5,921 nt of DNA from Scatosoma sp045652965 (GTDB taxonomy: Bacteria; Bacillota; Clostridia; Christensenellales; Borkfalkiaceae): contig JAZOLI010000017.1 in assembly GCA_045652965.1 (NCBI GenBank), positions 1-5,921 of the forward strand, written 5' to 3'. A model generated the notes under the pieces. The model made no database searches and was not told where the DNA came from. It saw nothing but the letters and a program-made list of their open reading frames with translations. How positions within the stretch are numbered: position 1 is the first letter of the stretch; each line of letters begins with the position of its first letter. The translations under genes and the position numbers were made by a program. Positions 1 through 5,921 of the stretch are shown piece by piece.

Positions 1-35
1 GAACCGATCGCTCTAACCAACTAAGCTACGCCGCC
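1..35 (-). tRNA. Partial tRNA, probably elongator tRNA-Met(CAT), 5' part only
   Basis: Read on the minus strand, this is the first 35 nt of a tRNA: acceptor strand GGCGGCG, then TA, a D arm with GCTT pairing to AGAGC's complement across an AGTTGGTTAG loop, G26, and the anticodon-stem strand ATCGG followed by TTC. The last visible base falls at position 34, so the anticodon starts with C. Together with the GGCGG acceptor start, this fits elongator tRNA-Met (CAT), but the anticodon itself is cut off by the window edge, so the identity is inferred. The gene begins only 3 nt after the CCA end of the initiator tRNA, so both are almost certainly processed from one transcript. Confidence 0.8.
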
Positions 36-38
36 ATT

Positions 39-115
<77 letters not shown>

Positions 116-169
116 ATATCTCGCGCTTTTTAACGGGGAAATTCGCTTCGTCCGTCAAACAGCTTTATA

Positions 170-198
170 ATAATACTAAAAAGAAAATGTTTTGTCAA
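170..198 (-). promoter_or_regulatory. Sigma-A type promoter for the tRNA transcript
   Basis: On the minus strand a perfect -35 box TTGACA (193-198) is followed after exactly 17 nt by TATTAT (170-175), one base from TATAAT. Transcription would start near position 163, leaving a leader of about 48 nt before the initiator tRNA. Upstream of the -35 box, at roughly 199-225, minus-strand A and T tracts resemble an UP element, as expected for a strong stable-RNA promoter. Confidence 0.85.
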
Positions 199-257
199 CT
201 ATTTTTTCGCTATTTTTACAAAAAAAATTAAAAAAATAAAAAAAGTTTTTTTTGCGC
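199..257. other. A/T-tract rich divergent intergenic segment
   Basis: This stretch is almost purely A and T, with phased runs of A on the plus strand between about 220 and 248 followed directly by a run of eight T (about 249-256). It lies upstream of the tRNA -35 box and between divergent transcription units. Such tracts can bend DNA or bind the alpha subunit of RNA polymerase as an UP element. No open reading frame or RNA gene is credible here. The remainder of the 116-379 gap holds only the two promoters and leaders. Confidence 0.4.
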
Positions 258-321
258 TTTTATGCGCTTATTTTCGCCGCTGTTTTCAAAGTGAAATTTT
301 TTACCAAGTTATTCAAAATAC

Positions 322-350
322 TTTACATCGCAAGCTTTTTCATGTATAAT
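322..350 (+). promoter_or_regulatory. Sigma-A type promoter for the esterase-methyltransferase-synthase operon
   Basis: A -35 box TTTACA (322-327) and a perfect -10 box TATAAT (345-350) are separated by 17 nt. The predicted start, near 357, gives a short leader of about 23-29 nt before the hydrolase start codon. Nothing between this promoter and 2774 looks like a terminator, so it probably transcribes all three following genes. Confidence 0.82.
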
Positions 351-379
351 AAAATAGATATATTGTTTAACGCAATGAG

Positions 380-1153
380 ATGTATATGGAAACCTACACG
401 TTATGGGACGAAAACCAGGAGCACAACGCAAAAATCGAGTGGTATGCACCCAAAACGAAAAAATCGGATGCGGCAGTGGTGATTTTCCCCGGTGGCGCTT
501 ATAAAATGCATGCCGATCACGAAGGAAGGGGGTATGCGGAATATTTAAACAGCATTGGCATCACGGCGTTCGTCGTATATTATACGCTCGCGCCCGAGCA
601 TTTCCCGTTGCAACTTTTAGACGCGCGCAGAGCGGTGCGTTTCGTGCGTGCAAACGCTGAAAAATTCGGCGTGGATAAAGAGAAAATTTGCGTGATGGGC
701 TCTTCCGCCGGTGGGCATTTGACGGCGCTCGTTTCCACCTACACCAAAGCAATCGCAGGGGAAGGGGTTGACGAGATCGACAACGAATCTTATTTCCCGA
801 ATATGCAAATTTTGTGCTATCCCGTTATCTCTTCGGATAAAACGATTGCGCACACCGGCTCGTATATCAACTTGCTTGGCGAAGACGTGGAAAATTGGGA
901 GGATTACGATCCGTCCCTTCTCGTGCACGAAAACACGCCCAAAGCATTTATTTGGCATACGGCAAGCGACGGCTCGGTGAAAGTGCTTAACTCCTATCGC
1001 TATGCAAGCGCGCTTTACGAAAAGGGGATTGCTTGCGAAGTGCACGTGTTTCCTTGGGGACCGCACGGCTCGGGGCTTGCGGAAAATATCCCGCACGTTG
1101 CGCAATGGGCAAAGTTGCTCGAAAATTGGTTTAAATATTACGAATTTTTATAA
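380..1153 (+). CDS. Alpha/beta-hydrolase fold esterase (BD-FAE / acetyl esterase type)
   Basis: This 257-residue cytoplasmic hydrolase has no signal peptide. The oxyanion-hole region reads FPGGAY (residues 36-41), the counterpart of HGGG in this superfamily. The nucleophile elbow is GSSAG (107-111) with Ser109, and the other triad members are best placed at Asp197 (in TASDGSV) and His229 (in GPHGSGL). This arrangement and length match the BD-FAE and acetyl-xylan-esterase-like group, which removes acyl groups (often acetyl) from sugars or small esters; the actual substrate cannot be told. Two in-frame ATGs compete, 380 and 386, and neither has a good Shine-Dalgarno sequence. The short leader and weak ribosome site suggest modest translation. 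It is the first gene of a likely operon, 18 nt before the methyltransferase, but has no obvious functional link to the RNA-modification genes behind it. Confidence 0.9.
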   Translation: MYMETYTLWDENQEHNAKIEWYAPKTKKSDAAVVIFPGGAYKMHADHEGRGYAEYLNSIGITAFVVYYTLAPEHFPLQLLDARRAVRFVRANAEKFGVDKEKICVMGSSAGGHLTALVSTYTKAIAGEGVDEIDNESYFPNMQILCYPVISSDKTIAHTGSYINLLGEDVENWEDYDPSLLVHENTPKAFIWHTASDGSVKVLNSYRYASALYEKGIACEVHVFPWGPHGSGLAENIPHVAQWAKLLENWFKYYEFL

Positions 1154-1171
1154 TATAATAAGGAACGTTTC

Positions 1172-2041
1172 ATGAAGATTTCGGAAAATTGGAAAGATTA
1201 TTCGATTATAGCCACAGGTGATGGATATAAGCTTGAACGCTGGAAAGACGTATATTTGCTTCGCCCCGATCCGCAGGTGATTTGGGCGGCGCAAACGGAT
1301 TTGTTCGCTTATCCGAAACTCAACGCGTATTATAAGCGCAGTGAAAAAGGGGGTGGGGGTTGGAAAATTCTCAAACCCATTCCCGAGCAGTGGAACATAA
1401 GCTACGATAAGCTTTCCTTGCAGTTTAAAATCAAGCCGATGGGCTTTAAGCACACGGGGCTTTTTCCCGAACAAGCGGTCAATTGGGAGAAGATGACAGA
1501 GCTTATCAAAGCCGCCAATCGCCCGATCAAAGTGCTCAACCTTTTCGCTTACACGGGCGGCGCGACGGTGGCTTGTGCCAAGGCAGGTGCACAGGTCACG
1601 CACGTGGACGCGGCGAAAGGCATGGTGGAGCGCGCAGGCGAAAACGCCCGCCTTTGCGGCATTGAAACGGGCATTCGCTATATCGTGGACGACTGTTTGA
1701 AATTCGTGCAACGCGAAATTCGTCGGGGAAATAAATACGATGCGATTATTATGGACCCCCCGTCATACGGTCGTGGCCCGAACGGCGAAATGTGGAAGAT
1801 TGAAAACGATTTATATAAATTTGTGGAGCTTTGCGCAAACGTGCTGTCGGACAACCCCTTGTTCGTTTTAATCAACAGTTATACGACGGGGCTTCAACCT
1901 ATGGTGCTGAAAAATATTTTACAGCTCACGCTTAAAAACTTTAACGGTAAAGTGGAAGCATATGAAGTGGGGATAAAAACGGAAGAAGGGATCGCCCTTC
2001 CTTGCGGTGCAGGAGGAATGTTTATCCATGACGGAACTTGA
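1172..2041 (+). CDS. Class I SAM-dependent methyltransferase, RlmI/RlmK-like (putative rRNA MTase)
   Basis: This 289-residue protein has a clear Rossmann-type SAM-binding core. Motif I is VLNLFAYTGGATV (121-133), an acidic ribose-binding residue Asp146 follows in THVDAAKG, Asp173-Asp174 lie at the adenine-contacting strand, and the catalytic-region motif is MDPPSYG (194-200). FAYTGG plus DPPSYG is typical of the Methyltrans_SAM family related to RlmI, which methylates cytosine C5 in 23S rRNA. RlmI itself has an N-terminal PUA domain and is about 100 residues longer; here the first 115 or so residues are shorter and not obviously PUA, so the target is uncertain. AAGGAA (1160-1165) sits 6 nt before the ATG, supporting this start. 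The 3' end overlaps the pseudouridine synthase by 14 nt, consistent with co-transcription and shared work on RNA. Confidence 0.88.
   Translation: MKISENWKDYSIIATGDGYKLERWKDVYLLRPDPQVIWAAQTDLFAYPKLNAYYKRSEKGGGGWKILKPIPEQWNISYDKLSLQFKIKPMGFKHTGLFPEQAVNWEKMTELIKAANRPIKVLNLFAYTGGATVACAKAGAQVTHVDAAKGMVERAGENARLCGIETGIRYIVDDCLKFVQREIRRGNKYDAIIMDPPSYGRGPNGEMWKIENDLYKFVELCANVLSDNPLFVLINSYTTGLQPMVLKNILQLTLKNFNGKVEAYEVGIKTEEGIALPCGAGGMFIHDGT
2011..2016 (+). promoter_or_regulatory. Shine-Dalgarno AGGAGG inside the methyltransferase 3' end
   Basis: A perfect AGGAGG lies inside the methyltransferase coding region, 11 nt before the ATG at 2028. It decides the start of the pseudouridine synthase: an upstream in-frame GTG at 2007 lies before it and has no ribosome site of its own. 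The ATG at 2018 is only 1 nt away and out of frame. The 11-nt spacing is longer than usual, and translational coupling with the upstream gene is likely. Confidence 0.75.
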
Positions 2042-2774
2042 AAATATTGAAAACGTTGAAAACAAAGAAAACGAACAACCTAAACTTAACATCTTATACG
2101 AAGACAATCACATTATCGTCGTTTTAAAACCGCAAATGACGGCTTGCTGTCCTGACGAGAGCAAGGATGATAACGTGTTTGACCAAATTAAAAACTACGT
2201 AAAAACCGCTTACAACAAGCCTGGAAACGTATATTTGGGTTTGGTGCACCGTTTGGATCGTCCGACGGGCGGCGTTATGGTGTATGCCAAAACGAGCAAG
2301 GCGGCGGCACGTCTTACGGCAGGCTTGCAATCGGGGGATTTTGAGAAAAAATATCTCACCGTGCTTTGTGGCACGCCCGAGCCTAAGCGTGGAAAACTTT
2401 GCAATTATTTGCGAAAAAACACCGTGAACAACATGGTGTATATTTGCACGCCGAGCGAAGAAGGCGCGAAATATGCCGAGCTTGATTATAAAGTGGTGGA
2501 AAGCAAGGGCAAATATGCGCTCACCGAAGTGCGTTTGCACACGGGCAGAACGCATCAAATACGCGTGCAAACGGCAGGCATTGCTCATCCTGTGTTCGGG
2601 GATATGCGCTACGGCGGTGCGAACGCGCAAAAGGGAAAGCTTGCGCTTTGGGCGTATAGCCTTGCGTTCTCGCATCCAATCACAAAAGAACGCATGAAAT
2701 TTATCGCATATCCGCCTGAAACGGAAACGCCTTGGAAAGCGTTTGATCTTGCCAAAGCGGTAGAGATTCAATAA
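2028..2774 (+). CDS. RluA-family pseudouridine synthase (no S4 domain)
   Basis: This protein has 248 residues from the ATG chosen by the ribosome site at 2011-2016. After an acidic, asparagine-rich N-terminal stretch of about 18 residues, it enters the catalytic domain directly with NILYEDNHIIVVLKP (21-35). The RluA signature HRLDRPTGG (74-82) carries the catalytic Asp77, which attacks the target uridine; RTHQIRV (174-180) is the second conserved family motif. There is no S4 RNA-binding domain. The family isomerises uridine to pseudouridine in 23S rRNA or tRNA; the exact site cannot be predicted. The KP-x-N/M...ESKDDN loop before the active site resembles a Firmicutes subgroup of single-domain RluA proteins. 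It overlaps the methyltransferase by 14 nt, so the two RNA modifiers are probably made together. No hairpin terminator follows the stop codon. Confidence 0.93.
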   Translation: MTELENIENVENKENEQPKLNILYEDNHIIVVLKPQMTACCPDESKDDNVFDQIKNYVKTAYNKPGNVYLGLVHRLDRPTGGVMVYAKTSKAAARLTAGLQSGDFEKKYLTVLCGTPEPKRGKLCNYLRKNTVNNMVYICTPSEEGAKYAELDYKVVESKGKYALTEVRLHTGRTHQIRVQTAGIAHPVFGDMRYGGANAQKGKLALWAYSLAFSHPITKERMKFIAYPPETETPWKAFDLAKAVEIQ

Positions 2775-2822
2775 AAAAGGCGTAAAAATCCGAGAATTTC
2801 ACAAAAACACCACAAAATGCGA

Positions 2823-2851
2823 TTGACAAAAGTCGTTTTTCGGTGTAAAAT
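2823..2851 (+). promoter_or_regulatory. Sigma-A type promoter for the surface protein gene
   Basis: A perfect TTGACA (2823-2828) and TAAAAT (2846-2851) are separated by 17 nt, predicting a start near 2858 and a leader of about 42 nt. The leader contains AGAAAGG (2884-2890), which places a ribosome site 9 nt before the ATG at 2900. The promoter lies in the 125-nt gap after the pseudouridine synthase, so the surface protein can be expressed independently of the upstream operon. Confidence 0.83.
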
Positions 2852-2899
2852 AGATAAGTACGATATTATATCTCATAATAAAGAGAAAGGCAGTTTTTT

Positions 2900-5281
2900 A
2901 TGAAAAAGAAGAAACTTACGGCATTAACACTCATGCTTGCTACCGCAGTCGTTTCCACGGCGTTTGGCGGGGCAATTTTGGCGCATAAAGCGGCGGCGGA
3001 TGCAGATACCTACACACTTTCCGAAGTGTTCTCCACAACGGATGCAACGCTTGGCACGGAAACGCTTGGTGAAGGCGAAAACGCAAACAAAGTGACGGCG
3101 TTCACCTTGAAAAACGAGGGTAGCGTCACCATGAAACGTTCGCTTGCTTTGAAATGGTTTGAAGAAAAAGAAAAAGCATCCTATTTCACCATGAAGTTCG
3201 CTTTCAAATCGTTGAATTTCAAAAGCGTGACGATCGCGATGGATAGCGCTTCTGCGTGGGCGACCAAGGATGAAAAGACGACCAACTCTGTTAAATTTAC
3301 CAACGAAGCAGATGGTGTATACGTGTGCGTGAATGATAAAACGGCAGAAAAGAAAAAGTTGGATGACATTGCGCAGGGTAAAGAACTCACCTTATCGCTT
3401 ACCGAAAGCACGGATAAGAAGGACGGCGAATTCGGCGTGAAACTCGGCGAAGACAACATCGGCAAATTTGTCAACATCGGCGCGAACTACGCGGAATATT
3501 CTTCCAATGAACAATATCCGCTCACGATCTCCGCGGAAGCGGCGGAAGGCGCAAAGGGCGACGCGGCGAACACCGTCGTTTTGCTCTACGATATTAACGG
3601 TCAATCGTTCGACAATTTAACGAGCGATAACAAAATCACCGACGACGCAGCCCCTGTGCTCGTGGTAAACGAAGCGGTAAATGGATTCTTGCTCGGCACG
3701 GCGTTTTCTCTTGATTACACAGCGGTGGACGTGCTCAAATCCAAGAGCTTGACGAACACGCTTGAATATTATCAATATAATCCCAACTATGAATTAAAAG
3801 AAAACGACGAAAACTTTAAAAAGTATAAATCGCTTTCCACGTCCGTTTATTTTATGGATACGGTTTGCTACGTGAAGGGCGGCAAATTTGAGGCAAAGGG
3901 CACGGATGGCGCAAAGGCGACGACTGTGTTTAAGGAAAAGGGCAAAGAACTTGTTTCTGTTAAATTGAAAACGAAAGACGGCGCAAACGAAGGCACTTAC
4001 GATCTTGCTTGGTATGCAAGCGAAATGACGACGATCAGCGGCGTGGATTATTTAACCGTAGATAAAAACACGGAAAGTCCTTCGTATACGCATTTGAAAG
4101 TGGAGGGCGAAGAAAATAAACTCGTCAACCAAGAGGAATACGAAAAGGCAAAAGCGGCGTTTGAAGAATCGCTTGCGAAGGCGGCGGAAGACGTGTATGC
4201 GGGAAGCAATTCTTATATCTATTTCCCGTCCTTTAAATGGTTGATTGGCGACAACAACGGTTATCGTAACCTTAAATTTACCATCAGCTACAAAGAACCT
4301 ACGTCGGATAGAGCGAGCGGCACGTCCAACCTTTCTTACAACACGTTGAAGCTTGCGGCGGAGAGCGAGGGTAAATATGAATTTAAAATTTTCGCAAACG
4401 ACAAAGCCGGAAACGAAATGAAATATTATATCGACGGCGAACTCGTTAAGCTCACGACTTCCAACGTTTGGGATATCGAAGAAATTCCTTCGTTTACCTA
4501 CGAAATTGCAAACAAAGGCTTGAAGATTGAAGATGGTTCGAACGCTTCGAGCAAAAAGGAAACGAAAGTTTTAGATAAAACGTATACGCTGGACGATATC
4601 GACGTCGTTGGCGCAAGCAGTTCTAGCAACTTGAAAGAAAATTATAAGCTTTACAAGGTCGATCGTTCTAAATATAACGACGGCTTGGAAGTGAGCGAAC
4701 AACTCACTGCTGCCGATTTATATTCGATAACATACCAGCAGTTGCAAGATAAAATCGATTTAAAGACAATTTCTAGTGGGGCTAACTATCTTGACGAATA
4801 TCTCAAGGCATACGTGGCGTTGCTCGCAGAGAAAGTGGGTGCAACTTCGGCAGAAGATATCAAAAAGATTAAAGATTGCTTCGTGGAAGTGAAAGAATAC
4901 GATTCGAGAATCACCGAAGAAAACGCGCCCGAAGAATGGAATGCTTATAACAAATATGAGTGGTCGGTTTCTTCTCAAAGCTTTAAAACGGTGGAAGAAG
5001 GCGCTTATCTAATCATGGCTGATTATTGGGAAGCTGAGCTTGCATCTTCGCAACGTGTGGCGGCTTATAAGGTAGTCATCGTTGAATCGGAAGCCGACGT
5101 TATCAAAGGTGAAAACGATTGGCTTAAAAACAACGTCGTATCGGTTGTGTTGTTCTCGATTGCAGGCGTTATGGCAATTTTGATTGTTATCTTGCTCTTG
5201 ATTAAGCCTTCCGATGAAACGTTGGAAGACGTTGACGCGGCGGTTGCAAAAAGCAAAGAAAAGAAAAATAAAGATAAATAA
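2900..5281 (+). CDS. Exported membrane-anchored surface protein of unknown function, Ig-like ectodomain
   Basis: I do not recognise this 793-residue protein. It starts with a signal peptide: KKKK at 2-5, a hydrophobic core at about 6-28 and a probable cleavage after AAADA near residue 35. There is no lipobox cysteine. A large ectodomain (about 36-740) follows. Residues 40-235 look beta-rich, perhaps a jelly-roll. TDDAAPVLVV (247-256) resembles a linker entering an Ig- or cadherin-like domain, and YEFKIFANDKAGNEM (493-507) resembles the final strand of such a domain. Helix-rich, charged segments interrupt the beta regions at about 404-434 and 603-670. One transmembrane helix (about 745-768) is followed by a 25-residue cytoplasmic tail, acidic then lysine-rich. 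There is no LPXTG motif, so it is membrane-anchored rather than sortase-linked. The ATG has an AAAGG site 9 nt upstream and a dedicated promoter. A role in adhesion, cell-envelope contacts or glycan binding is conceivable but unproven. Confidence 0.85.
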   Translation: MKKKKLTALTLMLATAVVSTAFGGAILAHKAAADADTYTLSEVFSTTDATLGTETLGEGENANKVTAFTLKNEGSVTMKRSLALKWFEEKEKASYFTMKFAFKSLNFKSVTIAMDSASAWATKDEKTTNSVKFTNEADGVYVCVNDKTAEKKKLDDIAQGKELTLSLTESTDKKDGEFGVKLGEDNIGKFVNIGANYAEYSSNEQYPLTISAEAAEGAKGDAANTVVLLYDINGQSFDNLTSDNKITDDAAPVLVVNEAVNGFLLGTAFSLDYTAVDVLKSKSLTNTLEYYQYNPNYELKENDENFKKYKSLSTSVYFMDTVCYVKGGKFEAKGTDGAKATTVFKEKGKELVSVKLKTKDGANEGTYDLAWYASEMTTISGVDYLTVDKNTESPSYTHLKVEGEENKLVNQEEYEKAKAAFEESLAKAAEDVYAGSNSYIYFPSFKWLIGDNNGYRNLKFTISYKEPTSDRASGTSNLSYNTLKLAAESEGKYEFKIFANDKAGNEMKYYIDGELVKLTTSNVWDIEEIPSFTYEIANKGLKIEDGSNASSKKETKVLDKTYTLDDIDVVGASSSSNLKENYKLYKVDRSKYNDGLEVSEQLTAADLYSITYQQLQDKIDLKTISSGANYLDEYLKAYVALLAEKVGATSAEDIKKIKDCFVEVKEYDSRITEENAPEEWNAYNKYEWSVSSQSFKTVEEGAYLIMADYWEAELASSQRVAAYKVVIVESEADVIKGENDWLKNNVVSVVLFSIAGVMAILIVILLLIKPSDETLEDVDAAVAKSKEKKNKDK

Positions 5282-5290
5282 ATGAAAGCA

Positions 5291-5320
5291 AAACGCCGCT
5301 CCTAAAAGAGCGGCGTTTGT
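5291..5320 (+). terminator. Hairpin terminator after the surface protein gene (weak T tract)
   Basis: A perfect 11-bp inverted repeat, AAACGCCGCTC (5291-5301) and GAGCGGCGTTT (5308-5318), closes a 6-nt loop CTAAAA. It begins 9 nt after the stop codon of the surface protein, the usual place for an intrinsic terminator. The stem is GC-rich and strong, but the trailing T run is short and interrupted (TTTGTAT), so termination may be only partial. The next gene starts 13 nt beyond, and no promoter fits between hairpin and start codon. Confidence 0.7.
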
Positions 5321-5332
5321 ATAAGGCGAAGC

Positions 5333-5921
5333 ATGTTAGAACTTATCGTAAACGAAACGACCAATTTAAAAGAATTCACTGAAAACAGCTACGCGCAAGC
5401 CGCGTTTTGTTTTCGCGCGCTTTTAAAAGATAAGGAAATCAAAGTAAACGGCAAAAAGGTGGGCGAAAACGTGGCGCTTGTGACGGGTGATCGCGTGCAA
5501 TATTATCTCACCGAAAAACAGGCGCAAAAGCCTGCGTTTTACGTCGTTTACGAAGATGTAAACGTTTTGATCGTCGATAAGGAAAGCGGTGTCAATTCGG
5601 AAGCGGTGTATGCCGAGCTGAAAAGAAAATATGGCGAAGCTTGCCGTTTTATCCACCGTTTGGATCGCAACACGCAAGGCTTGATGGCGTTTGCGTTTCG
5701 CAATCAAGCGGAAGCAGAGCTTTTGAACGCCTTTCGTGAAAAACGTGTGAAAAAGGTTTATCACGCGCTTTGCTTGGGGCAATTTAAAGAAAACCAGGGT
5801 ACGCTGCAAGCTTACTTAAAAAAGAACGAAGCAAAATCGATCGTTAAAATTTTCGATACGCCCACGACGGGAGCGGAACGGATTATAACGGAATATAAGG
5901 TTTTAGAAGAGCGAGAAAAGA
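5333..5921 (+). CDS. RluA-family pseudouridine synthase with S4-like domain, 3' end beyond window
   Basis: An open frame runs from ATG 5333 to the window edge without a stop: 196 complete codons. AAGG (5323-5326) sits 6 nt before the ATG. Residues about 1-60 look like an S4 RNA-binding domain (alpha-rich start, then KDKEIKVNGKKV and a TGDRV strand). The catalytic domain begins at about 69 with FYVVYEDVNVLIVDKESG, and the RluA signature HRLDRNTQG (108-116) carries catalytic Asp111. The C-terminal part with the RTHQIR-type motif is outside the window. The usual KPAG of the substrate-binding strand is replaced by KESG (83-86). It should isomerise uridines in rRNA or tRNA; whether it is RluC- or RluD-like cannot be said. 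It is the second, clearly different RluA paralogue in this window. Its expression may depend on read-through past the hairpin just upstream. Confidence 0.92.
   Translation, partial: MLELIVNETTNLKEFTENSYAQAAFCFRALLKDKEIKVNGKKVGENVALVTGDRVQYYLTEKQAQKPAFYVVYEDVNVLIVDKESGVNSEAVYAELKRKYGEACRFIHRLDRNTQGLMAFAFRNQAEAELLNAFREKRVKKVYHALCLGQFKENQGTLQAYLKKNEAKSIVKIFDTPTTGAERIITEYKVLEEREK

Noticed and set aside
253..268. GCGC - TTTTAT - GCGC mini-hairpin followed by a T-rich stretch
   Set aside because: The stem is only 4 bp of a self-complementary tetranucleotide and no gene ends just upstream, so it is not a credible terminator.
252..482. Small plus-strand open frame of 76 codons overlapping the hydrolase start
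   Set aside because: It begins with a non-ATG codon in A/T-rich intergenic DNA upstream of the promoter -35 box, has no ribosome site, and its second half is an out-of-frame reading of the hydrolase gene.
1126..1154. Possible internal promoter TTGGTT - 17 nt - TATAAT before the methyltransferase
   Set aside because: The -10 is perfect but the -35 matches only three of six bases, and the predicted start near 1161 would fall within the Shine-Dalgarno sequence. The A/T-rich stop region explains the match by chance.
1148..1711. Minus-strand open frame of 187 codons across the methyltransferase
   Set aside because: The plus strand encodes clear SAM-binding motifs in this stretch; the antisense product has no recognisable motif and no ribosome site.
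2821..2841. GAC-AAAA-GTC followed by five T, as a terminator for the first pseudouridine synthase
   Set aside because: The stem is too short to terminate, and the same bases form the -35 region and spacer of a consensus promoter.
2775..2899. Search for a riboswitch or small RNA in the gap before the surface protein
   Set aside because: After the promoter is placed, only about 42 nt of leader remains, with no convincing stem-loop and a normal ribosome site.
5423..5809. Minus-strand open frame of 128 codons near the right edge
   Set aside because: It is the antisense shadow of the partial RluA-family synthase, whose plus-strand frame carries the HRLDRNTQG motif and a proper ribosome site.

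Overview
The window looks like chromosomal housekeeping DNA from a low-to-mid-GC Gram-positive bacterium, most likely a Clostridia-type Firmicute. Three things suggest this. The initiator tRNA is close to the Firmicutes consensus. The promoters are sigma-A-like with 17-bp spacers in A/T-rich intergenic DNA. The large surface protein has a Gram-positive style membrane anchor. An uncultured gut lineage such as Christensenellales is possible, but that is a guess from protein style and not a demonstrated assignment. No transposase, integrase, phage gene, CRISPR array or long repeat was seen.

Layout. Bases 1-115 hold two tRNA genes on the minus strand: a complete initiator tRNA-fMet (39-115) followed by the 5' part of a second tRNA, probably elongator tRNA-Met, cut by the window edge (1-35). 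A near-consensus minus-strand promoter (170-198) drives them. The divergent intergenic region (116-379) is very A/T-rich and ends in a plus-strand promoter (322-350). That promoter serves a probable three-gene operon: an alpha/beta-hydrolase esterase (380-1153), an RlmI-type SAM-dependent methyltransferase (1172-2041) and an RluA-family pseudouridine synthase (2028-2774), with an 18-nt gap and then a 14-nt overlap. A separate consensus promoter (2823-2851) drives a 793-residue exported protein (2900-5281) with a signal peptide, a large beta-rich ectodomain and a C-terminal membrane anchor. A strong hairpin (5291-5318) follows. Then comes a second RluA-family pseudouridine synthase, this one with an N-terminal S4-like domain, whose gene runs off the right edge (5333-5921).

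How the genes relate. The unifying theme is translation and RNA modification: two tRNAs, a putative rRNA methyltransferase and two pseudouridine synthases. The esterase and the surface protein have no obvious mechanistic link to that theme. The surface protein is the least understood gene here. No multi-gene system that I could argue is new was found, and most findings are modest.
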